DNA of 60,891 nt from Candidatus Cloacimonadota bacterium (GCA_002402105.1 NVVD01000013.1:33423-94313); one strand, 5' to 3'; positions 16,662-26,530 are shown, counted from the first letter of the stretch. Notes: generated by a model from the sequence alone, not told the origin. Numbers and translations are program-made.

Positions 16662-17987
16662 TTATATATTTTTTAAGTTTTTCCACTTACGCATTCGATG
16701 AATCACTTGTTGTCTTGAAAGACCTAGTAGCTCACCTGCTTTAGATTGATTTTGATTGCAACGATTAAGTGCCTGTAATAGTAAATCATCGATTGAGTCT
16801 TCAATATTAATGGCTTCTTGAGGTAGAGTAAATTGAGATGGTTTGTTTTTTTGCTTTATTAATAGCTCTTCTAGTTCAATTAATTGTTTTTTAGTAATAT
16901 CGATACTTTGTATAAAGATGTTTAATCTTGCACAATAATTTTTGAGTTCTCTGATATTTCCACGCCAATAGCATTCTTTTAAATATTTTAAAGCGCTATC
17001 TTGTAGGTTTTTATTAGGCAAAAACTTTTTTAGATAGATATCAATTTCTTTTGTACGTTCTCGAAGAGGGGGTAATAAAATAGGGATAGTATTTAGACGA
17101 TAAAGTAAGTCTTCACGAAATAAGCCTTCTTTTACTAAGTCATTTAAATTTTTGTGGCTAGCTGAAAGTATACGACCATCAAAAGTAGAGTCTTTTATGT
17201 CTCCGAGTCGGCGATAGCTTCTATTTTCAAGTACTCTTAAAATTTTACTTTGAATAGCAAGGGGCATATCACCAATTTCGTCTAATAATAAAGTACCTTG
17301 TCCAACCTCTTGTAAAATACCAATTTTATTTTTTATTGCACCAGTAAAAGAACCTCTTACATGACCAAAGAGTTCAGACTCGAGTAAGTTTTCTGGAATA
17401 GCAGCACAATTTAGAGCCAAAAAATTATATTTATTTCTTTTAGATATTGAGTGAATATAATTAGCTAAATAATCTTTACCTGTACCAGTTTCACCACTAA
17501 TATAAATAGCTTCATCACTAAGAGCTGCTAAGTCAATAATTTTTTGTAATTTTGAATCCTCAATAGCTATAAATTCAAGGTTTTCTTTTTTAAATAATTC
17601 TTTTTTTAATTTTTCATTTTCTTTGCTTAGATCCCATTGATATCTAGCTATTTTAATTGTGTGTTGTAACTTAATAGCATCAAATGGCTTTGTTAAATAA
17701 TCAAAAGCACCAAGTTTCATGGCTTGTATAGCTAAATCAAGCTTTTCATAGGCTGTTAATAAAATAATAGGACAGGGTAAATTACGTTTAAAACTTTCTA
17801 GTACTTGAATCCCATTTTTTTTAGGCATATTCAAATCAAGTATACAAACATCATAGTTTTTAGTAGATAATTTAATTAGACATTCTTCGCCATCATAGCT
17901 AAGTTCAACTTTATTACCATAACCCTGTAATTGGATTTGTATAATTCGAGCGAGAGATTTATCATCGTCACAGACTAATATATTCAT
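16662..17987 (-). CDS. NtrC-family sigma-54-dependent response regulator
   Basis: A 441-residue regulator with three domains. The receiver (1-115) has the acidic pocket D7/D8/D9, phosphorylated D51, T78 and K100. The AAA+ domain has Walker A GETGTGKD (165-172), the sigma-54 contact loop GSFTGA (212-217, S in place of A at the second position) and Walker B LLLDEIGD (233-240). A Fis-type helix-turn-helix lies at about 407-436 (GELLGLSRQQVIHRM). It activates sigma-54 RNA polymerase after phosphorylation. It overlaps the sensor kinase gene by four bases, and the divergent metal-efflux operon has a good sigma-54 promoter (19289), so that operon is its likely target. Confidence 0.93.
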   Translation of the reverse strand: MNILVCDDDKSLARIIQIQLQGYGNKVELSYDGEECLIKLSTKNYDVCILDLNMPKKNGIQVLESFKRNLPCPIILLTAYEKLDLAIQAMKLGAFDYLTKPFDAIKLQHTIKIARYQWDLSKENEKLKKELFKKENLEFIAIEDSKLQKIIDLAALSDEAIYISGETGTGKDYLANYIHSISKRNKYNFLALNCAAIPENLLESELFGHVRGSFTGAIKNKIGILQEVGQGTLLLDEIGDMPLAIQSKILRVLENRSYRRLGDIKDSTFDGRILSASHKNLNDLVKEGLFREDLLYRLNTIPILLPPLRERTKEIDIYLKKFLPNKNLQDSALKYLKECYWRGNIRELKNYCARLNIFIQSIDITKKQLIELEELLIKQKNKPSQFTLPQEAINIEDSIDDLLLQALNRCNQNQSKAGELLGLSRQQVIHRMRKWKNLKNI

Positions 17988-19120
17988 TGTATTTCTTTTA
18001 ATGTAAGTTCGTGTTTTCCTAAGTGATTTGACGGAGCTTTTTTAGGGAAAGACATTTGAAAAATTGTAGGAGATGAATTTTTTATTATTTTAACATTTCC
18101 CCCGATTTGATGCATTAATTCAGATGAAATAGCAAGACCAAGTCCACTACCTTCTTGTTTTGTAGTAAAGAAAAAGTCAAAAATGGCTTCTTCTTGTCCT
18201 TGCTTGATGCCTATACCATCATCACAAACTAAAATAGTAAAATGCTTACTTTCTTGACTTAAAATAATTTCAATCTTTGAGCTAGCCATGGCAATGGCAT
18301 TCAAAAGTAAATTTAATAATACCTGTTGAACTGGGTTAGATGGACCTTCATAAATATATTCTTGATTTTGAGTCGTTAAAATACTATTTATTCCCTCTTT
18401 TTTACCCTCAGACTTCGTTAGCTCAATTATATCTTGGCAAAGTTTTTTAAGATCAATATTATTAGTTTGATATTGTTCTTCTTTTCCTAAACTCAGAAAC
18501 CTGCTTAAGATATCTTGGATTCGAGTTACTTCTTTTAACGCAATGTCACCAAGTTCTTTTTTTTGCTCAAGGCTACAGTTTTGATTTTGATTTAGTAAAA
18601 TTTCTAAGATACCTTTCAGTGATGCTAGAGGGTTTTTAATTTCATGTGAAATGCCAGCACCTAATAATCCAATGGCATGAAGTTTTTCATGTTTTTTTAG
18701 GGTACCTTGTGCAATAAGAAGGTTTTGAGTTTGAGCTTTAAGAGTTTGATGACTTTTTTTAAGTTCTAAAATAAGTTTTTTTTGATAAGAAGAATATGCA
18801 CCTGTTATAGCAGCAATTAATATATATAAAAAAACCTCTAAGGTACGATCAGCATTTTTTGAAAAATAATCGGCTCCCCAATCCCATTGTAAATGAGGAA
18901 AGTATAAAAGTGAACATGAAAAAGAACATATCATAGCACCTTTAAAACCAAAACGAAAAGCACTTAAAAGTATAGGGATATAGTAAAGTTTTCTGTAAAG
19001 AGCGTGCAAGGGGGTATGGTGTGTATGTGTACCATAATGTAGAAAACTAATACCAATAACCATTAAAGCTATAATAATCAACCAAATTAAAAAGCTTTTA
19101 TTTTTTATATTGCTCATCAT
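17984..19120 (-). CDS. sensor histidine kinase, partner of the sigma-54 regulator
   Basis: A 378-residue membrane kinase. The N-terminus has about four TM helices (10-30, 45-65, 62-75, 95-112) with the family motif LHALYRKLYYIPILLSAF; a short loop before it contains five histidines (HYGTHTHHTPLH, 28-39). Phosphoacceptor H159 lies in GISHEIKNPLAS. The ATPase domain has N, G1 (CDDGIGI) and G2 (GSGLGLAI) boxes. It phosphorylates the regulator at 16662. The position beside copper-type efflux genes suggests a ZraS- or CusS-like metal sensor, but the histidine loop is partly a general family feature, so metal binding is not shown. Two consecutive ATG codons could start the protein. Confidence 0.9.
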   Translation of the reverse strand: MMSNIKNKSFLIWLIIIALMVIGISFLHYGTHTHHTPLHALYRKLYYIPILLSAFRFGFKGAMICSFSCSLLYFPHLQWDWGADYFSKNADRTLEVFLYILIAAITGAYSSYQKKLILELKKSHQTLKAQTQNLLIAQGTLKKHEKLHAIGLLGAGISHEIKNPLASLKGILEILLNQNQNCSLEQKKELGDIALKEVTRIQDILSRFLSLGKEEQYQTNNIDLKKLCQDIIELTKSEGKKEGINSILTTQNQEYIYEGPSNPVQQVLLNLLLNAIAMASSKIEIILSQESKHFTILVCDDGIGIKQGQEEAIFDFFFTTKQEGSGLGLAISSELMHQIGGNVKIIKNSSPTIFQMSFPKKAPSNHLGKHELTLKEIQ

Positions 19121-19181
19121 AAGTATTTAAACCTTTTTATAGTGGTACATTATACATAAAAGTTTAAAAATAGTTTTGGAT

Positions 19182-19196
19182 TATTCTAATAGAATA
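19182..19196. promoter_or_regulatory. 15-bp palindrome upstream of the efflux operon
   Basis: TATTCTAATAGAATA reads the same on both strands apart from its centre base. It lies about 105 bases upstream of the sigma-54 promoter, a normal distance for the enhancer site of an NtrC-type activator, and in the gap between the divergent regulator and efflux operons. Confidence 0.5.
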
Positions 19197-19288
19197 TAAA
19201 ATAAGTAAAAGTGTTGAAATTTAAACTTAAAAGTATAAATTTCTACATTATAAAAGGAGTAAATATAGATATAATCATATTTTTAACT

Positions 19289-19304
19289 TGGCATATTACT
19301 TGTA
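19289..19304 (+). promoter_or_regulatory. sigma-54 promoter (-24/-12)
   Basis: TGGCATA-TTAC-TTGTA matches the sigma-54 consensus (TGGCACG, four bases, TTGCA) at all the key positions except C to T in the -12 element. Spacing of GG to the -12 GT is standard. Predicted start is near 19315, 30 bases before the ATG at 19345. The gene for a sigma-54 activator is adjacent (16662-17987). Confidence 0.75.
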
Positions 19305-19344
19305 ATAAGATATTCAACAAAAATTAATAAAAAGGAAAATTAAA

Positions 19345-19896
19345 ATGAAACTATTATTATTTGTACTTTTAAGTACATTCACATTTGCATCTGGTTCTAT
19401 GCACAATCATTCTATGATGAAAAAAGGGCCAAAACATCCAATAGTTTATAATAACTATAAACTAACAAATAAAGCTAAAAAAGAAGCAACAGCAGTTTAT
19501 TTAGATACTTGTGGTGATGAACTATGGAAACAAGATGCTTCAAAAGTAAAAGCTTGCCCGTATTGTGGGCCTGCTATGCCAAATTGTGGAAAATTAGTAA
19601 AAATTATTCCAAAAAGAGGGGTTAAGTATGATTGGAGTGATTATGATTTACCAAATAAAGTTTGCCCTGTAAGTGGTGAAGCAATAGAAAATACTAAACA
19701 TAGTATAGAAGTAGATGGACATGAAGTTTTAGTTTGTTGTAAGCATTGCATAAAGAAGTTTAAAAAAGCTTTGAAAAAAGGAAAAGAAAAAAAGTATCTA
19801 AAAAAACTTGCTTTAAACCCAGAGAAATTTGGTTTTGTAAATGCTAAGAAAGTCCAGAAACATAAACATGATGGTCATAGTGGACACAAACATTAA
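19345..19896 (+). CDS. secreted metal-binding (YHS/TRASH-like) protein
   Basis: A 183-residue protein with a signal peptide (residues 1-16, cleavage near SGS). It has two cysteine clusters: TCGDELW... CPYCGPAMPNCGK (about 51-78) and CPVSGEAIENTKHSIE... VLVCCKHCIKKF (about 109-143). The second resembles the YHS/TRASH metal-binding fold. Met- and His-rich ends (MHNHSMMKKGPKH near the N-terminus, HKHDGHSGHKH at the C-terminus) suggest copper or another soft metal. It is the first gene of the efflux operon, 30 bases after the sigma-54 start site, and likely acts as a periplasmic metal sponge or chaperone for the pump. Metal identity is inferred. Confidence 0.78.
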   Translation: MKLLLFVLLSTFTFASGSMHNHSMMKKGPKHPIVYNNYKLTNKAKKEATAVYLDTCGDELWKQDASKVKACPYCGPAMPNCGKLVKIIPKRGVKYDWSDYDLPNKVCPVSGEAIENTKHSIEVDGHEVLVCCKHCIKKFKKALKKGKEKKYLKKLALNPEKFGFVNAKKVQKHKHDGHSGHKH

Positions 19897-19915
19897 TCTA
19901 AGGGTAGGACACTAA

Positions 19916-21172
19916 ATGAAACTTCAGACTTTACTTATACCTAAATGCAATTGGATTTTTTGTTTTGCTTATATACTTATTTCAAATAGTTTTGCAAATG
20001 AGTATAACTTAGATTTTTTAAAAGAAAGCCTAAGAAAAAATCATTTGCAACTTGAGTCATCTAGCTTACAAATTAAGTCATTAAAATTACAGGCAAAGTC
20101 TGAGGGTCGTTTAAAAAATCCAATGGTAAAATTAGGAGTTTTTCCAAAAGAGGTAGCAACTAAAAATGGGAATATGAAATATAAGTTTGGGGTGTCACAA
20201 GTATTACCTCCAAAGTCACAACTATTTTTTAAAAAACAAATAGTACTTGGACTTGTTAGCATAGAAGAATTAAAAAAAGAAAAACTCTTACAAGGTTTAT
20301 TACTAAAGCTAGAAAAAACATATTTTTTGTATAACTTTTTATTTGAAAAAAAACTGGTACTAGAAGAAAATCTACATTTAATAAACTCATGGATAAAGCT
20401 TTGGGAGACTCACTATTCAACGCATGACTTTCAATATCAAAGATTAATACAGTTGCAAATAGATGCAAGAGAGATAAAAGATAAAATAAGAAGTGTTCAT
20501 CAGAAAATCCCTGTAGTATTAGAAGAGTTAAAAGAGCTAGCTTGGTTAGATTTAGATTCTATTAAATTATCTAAATCATTAAAAAAAGTATCAAAAATTG
20601 ATTTAATCTTAGGTTTAGATAGTAACATTGATTTATTGATTATTGATGCAAATCAAAAAAAAAAGAAAAGCCAAATCAAGTTTGAAAACTCGTTTTTTAA
20701 ACCAAAGTATGTAGTTTCTAGTGAATGGACAATGATTGATGCTAATGGTTTAGGCCAAAACCAAGGAGATGACGCTTGGATGATTTCACTTGGTATGGAG
20801 CTAGTTTTAGATAAAAATAAAATAAAAAATAGAGTAAGCTCAAAAAAAGTTCAGTTCAAATCATTACAAACAAAAAGAAGCTTTAAACAAAGAAGTTTAA
20901 AAGTAAAATGGAACACCATTTCTTATCAGGTAAATGATGCTAGGGCGCAGTACCAATTAATAAAGGATGATTTGATTCCAAGAACTAAAGAGGCACTTGA
21001 ATCTATTCAAACAAACTACATGACTCAAAATAAGGGCATTGACTTTTTTTCATTATTAAACCATTTACGAAAGCTTTTAAAATTGAGTTTAAACATGAAA
21101 ATACAATATAAAAATTACTTTCAAGCATACGCAGAGCAAAAAAGTATATTAGGTATTATTGGAGAAAACTAA
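19916..21172 (+). CDS. TolC-like outer-membrane efflux protein (CusC/CzcC type)
   Basis: A 418-residue outer-membrane factor. A signal segment (residues 8-27, hydrophobic) is followed by helical-hairpin repeats (LESSSLQIKSLKLQAKSEGRL, 45-65; LKNPMVKLGVF) characteristic of TolC/OEP proteins, and the C-terminal half repeats the pattern. It would form the outer-membrane channel of a tripartite metal pump with the adaptor at 21174 and RND pump at 22943. It is about the usual length for CusC (460). It sits 19 bases after the metal-binding protein, and its stop overlaps the adaptor ribosome site. The N-terminus has no obvious lipobox. Confidence 0.85.
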   Translation: MKLQTLLIPKCNWIFCFAYILISNSFANEYNLDFLKESLRKNHLQLESSSLQIKSLKLQAKSEGRLKNPMVKLGVFPKEVATKNGNMKYKFGVSQVLPPKSQLFFKKQIVLGLVSIEELKKEKLLQGLLLKLEKTYFLYNFLFEKKLVLEENLHLINSWIKLWETHYSTHDFQYQRLIQLQIDAREIKDKIRSVHQKIPVVLEELKELAWLDLDSIKLSKSLKKVSKIDLILGLDSNIDLLIIDANQKKKKSQIKFENSFFKPKYVVSSEWTMIDANGLGQNQGDDAWMISLGMELVLDKNKIKNRVSSKKVQFKSLQTKRSFKQRSLKVKWNTISYQVNDARAQYQLIKDDLIPRTKEALESIQTNYMTQNKGIDFFSLLNHLRKLLKLSLNMKIQYKNYFQAYAEQKSILGIIGEN

Positions 21173-21173
21173 C

Positions 21174-22943
21174 ATGAAAGTATTTATTTTATTTTATGTT
21201 ATGACTGGCTTATTATGGTCAAGTGGTAATATGACTGGGATGTCAAATCATAAAAAATCTGTAAAGATTGGCTTAAAAATAGATGAAAACTCTAAAAAAC
21301 AGCAATTATGGACCTGTAGTATGCATCCTCAAATTAAAATGGAAGAAAAAGGAAAATGTCCAATTTGTTTAATGGACTTAATTCCTTTAATTTCTGGAAA
21401 TGTATTAGCATCAAATGTAATTGAGTTAAGTGAAAATCAACAAAAAAGTGCTGGCATTTTGACTTACCCTGTATTATTTGAACATGATCAAAAAAATCTA
21501 AATTTATATGGTCGAGTAAAACTGATTCCTTCTAAAATATATAAAATTACAGCTTGGGTTGGGGGTCGTATTGATAAACTTTACATTAGCTCTATTGGTG
21601 AAAAAATAAAAATTGGAGACTCTTTATATAAAATTTACTCTCCTTCTTTAATTGCTTCACAACAAGAGTTAATACAAGCAATTAGCTTACAAAAAAAATT
21701 AAAACTATCAAACAGCAGGTTTTTATCCTTAAAAAATAATATACAAGCAATTCGTCAAAAACTATTATATTTAGGTTTAACAAAGGGTGATTTAAAAAAA
21801 ATAGAAAAGCAAAAAAAACCTTCGACTCATATTATTGTACGTGCTAAAAAAAGTGGCATCGTAAGAAAGGTAATTATTAATGAAGGAGAGTATGTAAAAG
21901 AAGGTAGCTCAATTTTGTTAATAGCTGATATGAGGCAATTATGGGTTGAAGCTTCTGTTTATGAAGATGACGTTCAAACGATTCATGGAGATATTAGGGC
22001 GTTTATTTTACTTGATTCTCATCCAAAAGATGAAATTATAGCAAAACTAGTAAGAATCGACCCTTTTGTAAATTTAAAAACAAGAGCGAGTCGGGCAATC
22101 TTTTTAATTGATAATAAAGATGGTAAATATCATGAAGACTCTTTTGCTAGAGTTCAAATTGAATCTCATTCAAAAAAAGGTCTTTTAGTACCTCATTCGT
22201 CTGCTTTATTTACAGGTCAAAAAGCACTTGTTTTTGTAAAAAATAAAAATAAGTTTAAATCTGTATTTGTACGTATTTTAGAAAAAACAGAGTCTTATTA
22301 TAAAGTACTAGGCAATTTAAAAGTAGGTGATGAAGTTGTAGCAGAAGGTACTTTTAAAATTGATAGTGAGTTTCAGATACAAGCTAAAGATTCGATGATG
22401 AGTGCAAAAGAGCTAGCATCTCCCTATGGAAGTCGCTTAGATCTTAGGAGCTCTATACAAAAGGCTATGGATTGGTTAAAAATAAAAAAACCATCAAATA
22501 ATCTTAAAGAAAGGTTATCAGGACTAAGAGACTTATATATTGAATTACAAACAGCATTGGCTGAAAGCTCTTTTGATGAGTCAAAAGATATTTTAAAAGA
22601 AATAGATCAAAATATAAATAATATAAAAACTAAACTTCTTGAAGTTCAAGAAAACCAAGTATTAAAACTATTTAAAAGAGATTTAAAAAAACCTATGATA
22701 AAAGCATTGTCTTCTAAAGTTTTTAAAGACCTTCATACTTGTTTTTCAACTTTATCTCAATGGATGATAGCGATGAGTGAAAACCTTTGGTTAGATAAAG
22801 ATGAAGACTTAAAAAAGATGTTTTGTCCAATGGCGTTTAATAAAAAAGGTGCCTTTTGGATACAAGAAGACGATGAAGTAATGAATCCATACTTTGGTAT
22901 CAAGATGCAACAGTGTGGCGAGCAAAAAAAATGGAGTGAATAA
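21174..22943 (+). CDS. CusB/CzcB-like periplasmic adaptor with heavy-metal-binding domain
   Basis: A 589-residue adaptor. It has a signal peptide (residues 1-18), then a heavy-metal-binding domain (LWTCSMHPQIKMEEKGKCPICLMDLIPL, about 44-72, with CxMHP and CPxCLMDL motifs), then the HlyD-type barrel-sandwich and hairpin (about 95-330), and a long C-terminal extension (430-589) with an extra Cys (FCPMAF) and an iron/copper-like motif (NPYFG.KMQQCGE). It links the outer-membrane channel to the RND pump and may hand metal to it. The ATG at 21174 is preferred over a TTG at 21159 because of GGAG upstream. The long C-terminus is more than CusB has. Confidence 0.85.
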   Translation: MKVFILFYVMTGLLWSSGNMTGMSNHKKSVKIGLKIDENSKKQQLWTCSMHPQIKMEEKGKCPICLMDLIPLISGNVLASNVIELSENQQKSAGILTYPVLFEHDQKNLNLYGRVKLIPSKIYKITAWVGGRIDKLYISSIGEKIKIGDSLYKIYSPSLIASQQELIQAISLQKKLKLSNSRFLSLKNNIQAIRQKLLYLGLTKGDLKKIEKQKKPSTHIIVRAKKSGIVRKVIINEGEYVKEGSSILLIADMRQLWVEASVYEDDVQTIHGDIRAFILLDSHPKDEIIAKLVRIDPFVNLKTRASRAIFLIDNKDGKYHEDSFARVQIESHSKKGLLVPHSSALFTGQKALVFVKNKNKFKSVFVRILEKTESYYKVLGNLKVGDEVVAEGTFKIDSEFQIQAKDSMMSAKELASPYGSRLDLRSSIQKAMDWLKIKKPSNNLKERLSGLRDLYIELQTALAESSFDESKDILKEIDQNINNIKTKLLEVQENQVLKLFKRDLKKPMIKALSSKVFKDLHTCFSTLSQWMIAMSENLWLDKDEDLKKMFCPMAFNKKGAFWIQEDDEVMNPYFGIKMQQCGEQKKWSE

Positions 22944-25900
22944 TGAAAAAAGTTCAATCATATTTAGTGCATCATCCATTAATAACACTTACTATTTTAT
23001 TCATACTACTTATTTCTGGTTTAGTAGTTTCTCCTTTTAATATATCTTTTATTCCAAAAGATCTTAGGATGCCAATTAATGTTGATGCGATTCCTGACCT
23101 TGGAGAAAATCAACAAATTATTTTTACTCCTTGGATGGGGCGTAGTCCTCAAGATATTGAAGACCAAGTAACTTATCCTTTATCGACTCAATTAATGGGA
23201 GTGCCAGGTGTAAAAAGTATTCGTACTTTTAGTTTTTTAGGGTTCTCTACAATCTATATTATTTTTGATGAAAAAATTGAGTTTTATTGGTCAAGATCAC
23301 GTATTTTAGAAAAGTTAAACTCTCTACCTGCGGGTATTTTACCCCAAGGTGTACAGCCAGCACTTGGTCCAGATGCCACTCCTTTAGGTCAAGTTTTTTT
23401 ATATGTTTTAAAATCATATGATCAAGAGGGTAACGAGGTTAAAGGTGCATTTAATTTAGAAGAAAAACGTACTATACAAGACTTTCAAGCAAAACTGCTT
23501 CTTCAATCTGTACAGGGGGTTAGCGAGGTTGCGTCTATAGGGGGTTATGTAAAAGAATATCAAGTACAATTAGACCCTCAAAAATTAGCTTTTTATAATA
23601 TTTCAATGCTTGATGTAGCTAAAGTTATTAAATCTTCTAATATTGATGTTGGTGCAAAAACAATGGAGTACAATAAAGTAGAGTATTTAATCAGAGGTCT
23701 TGGTTTTGTTAGGAGCATTGAAGATTTAGAAAATACTGTTGTAAAAACAGATAATGGTACACCTTTATTTGTAAAACATCTTGGTCATGTGCAATTAGTA
23801 CCTGCTTTTAGAAGAGGTATTTTAGATGATGCAGGCACAGAAGCAGTTGGTGGAATTGTAGTTGCTCGTTATGGTGAAAACCCAATGAAAGTTCTTGAAA
23901 ATATTCGAGCAAAATTAGAAAGTATTAATGGATCTTTTCCTACAAAAACTTTAAAAAATGGAAAAAAAGTACAATTAAAAATAGTTGCTTATTATGATCG
24001 AACAAACGTCATATTAGATACTATTTCAACCCTTTGGCATGCACTTAAAGATGAAGTAATTATAGCTTCTTTGGTGATACTTGCTTTTTTGTTTCATGCA
24101 GGGAGTTCTTTTTTATTATCTCTTATTTTACCTTTAGGTATTTTATTAGCTTTTATTGGTATGAAACTACTTGGTATTGAAGCTAATGTTGTTGCATTAT
24201 CAGGGATTGCTATTGCTATTGGTGTTATGGGTGATATGGGTATAGTTTTAGTTGAAAATGTACAAAAAACTTTAGAAGATAACCCAGATAAAAGCCCTAT
24301 AGATATGGTGCTAAAAGCTGTTTATGAAGTGAATATGCCAATACTTGTAGCAGCTTCAACAACAATTATTAGTTTTTTACCAGTATTTTTTTTAACCGGA
24401 GCAGAAGGAAAACTATTTAGGCCTCTAGCATTTACAAAGACCCTTTCTATTGTAGCAGCTTTATTAATTTCTTTATTTTTATTGCCCCCACTTAGTAGAT
24501 ACTTACAGTCTTTAAAATTTAAAAAATTAAATAAAGGTCTAGCTATACCTATTTTTATTTTATGCATATTTACTATTACTAGGAGTTGGGTACCTCTTGG
24601 TTCACAAGCTGGTTTTTTTCATAACCTTATTTTTGTATGTAGCATTATTTTTTCATTGTTAATATTTTTTTCTATTTTAAAAAAGTTTTATTTATCAATT
24701 TTAGAGTTTTGTTTGAAGTACTCAAAAACTTCACTTTTAATACCAATGTTTATTATAATTTTTGGTTTTAATGCTTGGCTTGGGACATCTACTTTATTTT
24801 CTTTTTTACCTCAAATGATAAAAAAAACAAGTGGGTTTTCTTATCTGACACATAAGTTTCCAGGTTTTGGTAGTGAGTTTATGCCAAAATTAAAAGAAGG
24901 GGCTTTTTTATATATGCCAACCTCAATGCCACATGCAGGGGGCGAAGAAATGAAAAATATTCTTTCTATATTAGATAGGAGAATAGCTTCTATTCCAGAA
25001 GTTGAGTGGTCTGTTGGTAAAGCGGGTCGTGCTGCGACTGCTTTAGATCCAGCCCCCATGTCTATGATTGAGTCAACGATTCAATATTATTCAGAGTATA
25101 TTTTAGATAAAAATGGGCTTAAACAAAACTTTTCTTATGATGAAAATAATAATACTTTTAAAAGAGGTAAAAATAAAAAGTTAATCAAAGATAATAATGG
25201 TAAGCCCTTTAGAAATTGGAGAGACCATATAAAATCTCCCGAAGATATTTGGGATGAAATTATTAAAGTAGCTAATATACCAGGTACTACATCAGCACCT
25301 TTTTTACAGCCTATTGAAGCTCGTATTGTAATGTTACAAAGTGGTATGAGAGCCCCAATGGGCATTAAAATTATGGGTACTGATTTACAAACAATGGAGC
25401 AATTTGGCTTGCAGCTTGAAAAACTTTTAAAAGAAGTTTCTGGTGTAAAAAAAAGTGCAGTTTTTGCAGACAGAATTGTTGGAAAACCTTATTTAGAGGT
25501 TGAATGGGATAGAGAAGCTTTAGCTAGATACGGGATTTCTATTTTAGAGGCTCAAAAGCATCTTGAATGGGGAGTTGGAGGTGGAAAACTTTCAGAAGTT
25601 ATTGATGGAAGAAATAGGTTTGCTTTAACTATCAGGTTTTTAAAAGATTATCGAGATAGCCCTGAAGATTTAGAAAAACTATTAATTTCTCCAAGCGGTG
25701 GAAAAACAGCTATACCTTTATCTTTATTAGCTAAGATAGTTTATAGAAAAGGACCCCAAGCAATTAAAGGAGAGGACTCTAAATTAGTAAGTTATGTATT
25801 ATTTGATAAGATACCTGGTATATCAGAAGGTGAAGTTGTTGAAAAAGTTCAAAAATATTTAGAGCAAAAAAAGAGGTCGGGAGAATTAATTGTTCCTCCT

Positions 25901-26530
25901 GCAACTTATTATAAATTTGCAGGTAGCTATCAAAATCAATTAAGAGCAAAAAAACGATTATCAATCATTATTCCACTGGCTTTAGTTTTAATTTTTATAT
26001 TAATTAGTATGCAATTTAACTCCCCACTAATTACTTTATTTATTTTTTCTGCTGTTATTCAAGCTTGGTGTGGTGGTTTTACTTTGATTTGGTTATACAA
26101 TCAAGAGTGGTTTTTAAATTTTAGTTTATTTGGTCATCACTTTAGAGAAATTTTTCAAATTAATACAATTTATATTAGTGTAGCAGTGTGGGTTGGGTTT
26201 TTGGCACTTTTTGGTATAGCTACTGATGATGGTGTATTGATGAGCTCTTTTATTACAAAAGAAATGAATCGTATAAAACCAAAAAACTTAATAGAGTTAA
26301 AAGAAACTATTTTACATGCAGCTAATAGACGAGTTAGAGCATGTTTAATGACATCAGCTACAACTATTTTAGCTCTTTTACCTATTTTGACTTCTCATGG
26401 TCGAGGGTCTGAAATTATGATTCCTATGGCTGTGCCAATTTTTGGTGGAATGTGTGTTGCACTTTTGGCATTATTTTTAACACCTATATTATTTTACTTG
26501 TACTTCTCTTTAACAATGAAATTTGATTAA
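22943..26530 (+). CDS. CusA/CzcA-like heavy-metal RND efflux pump
   Basis: A 1195-residue inner-membrane proton/metal antiporter, longer than CusA (1047). It has 12 TM helices in two groups with two large periplasmic domains. The gene begins with the family's FIPKDLRMPINVDAIPDLGENQ and DAIPD; the TM4 proton-relay region is AIGVMGDMGIVLVENVQ; the substrate path has SGMRAPMGIKIMG, the position where CusA has its methionine. Extra residues lie in the second periplasmic domain (about 700-780, charged, SYDENNNTFKRG). TAATG overlap with the adaptor stop. It would export copper or silver from the periplasm, or another soft metal. Strong family call; metal specificity is inferred from Met richness. 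Confidence 0.92.
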   Translation: MKKVQSYLVHHPLITLTILFILLISGLVVSPFNISFIPKDLRMPINVDAIPDLGENQQIIFTPWMGRSPQDIEDQVTYPLSTQLMGVPGVKSIRTFSFLGFSTIYIIFDEKIEFYWSRSRILEKLNSLPAGILPQGVQPALGPDATPLGQVFLYVLKSYDQEGNEVKGAFNLEEKRTIQDFQAKLLLQSVQGVSEVASIGGYVKEYQVQLDPQKLAFYNISMLDVAKVIKSSNIDVGAKTMEYNKVEYLIRGLGFVRSIEDLENTVVKTDNGTPLFVKHLGHVQLVPAFRRGILDDAGTEAVGGIVVARYGENPMKVLENIRAKLESINGSFPTKTLKNGKKVQLKIVAYYDRTNVILDTISTLWHALKDEVIIASLVILAFLFHAGSSFLLSLILPLGILLAFIGMKLLGIEANVVALSGIAIAIGVMGDMGIVLVENVQKTLEDNPDKSPIDMVLKAVYEVNMPILVAASTTIISFLPVFFLTGAEGKLFRPLAFTKTLSIVAALLISLFLLPPLSRYLQSLKFKKLNKGLAIPIFILCIFTITRSWVPLGSQAGFFHNLIFVCSIIFSLLIFFSILKKFYLSILEFCLKYSKTSLLIPMFIIIFGFNAWLGTSTLFSFLPQMIKKTSGFSYLTHKFPGFGSEFMPKLKEGAFLYMPTSMPHAGGEEMKNILSILDRRIASIPEVEWSVGKAGRAATALDPAPMSMIESTIQYYSEYILDKNGLKQNFSYDENNNTFKRGKNKKLIKDNNGKPFRNWRDHIKSPEDIWDEIIKVANIPGTTSAPFLQPIEARIVMLQSGMRAPMGIKIMGTDLQTMEQFGLQLEKLLKEVSGVKKSAVFADRIVGKPYLEVEWDREALARYGISILEAQKHLEWGVGGGKLSEVIDGRNRFALTIRFLKDYRDSPEDLEKLLISPSGGKTAIPLSLLAKIVYRKGPQAIKGEDSKLVSYVLFDKIPGISEGEVVEKVQKYLEQKKRSGELIVPPATYYKFAGSYQNQLRAKKRLSIIIPLALVLIFILISMQFNSPLITLFIFSAVIQAWCGGFTLIWLYNQEWFLNFSLFGHHFREIFQINTIYISVAVWVGFLALFGIATDDGVLMSSFITKEMNRIKPKNLIELKETILHAANRRVRACLMTSATTILALLPILTSHGRGSEIMIPMAVPIFGGMCVALLALFLTPILFYLYFSLTMKFD

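Noticed and set aside
24322..25365. Several 70-80 codon minus-strand frames inside the RND pump gene
   Set aside because: They overlap a long, strongly conserved gene and have no ribosome sites.
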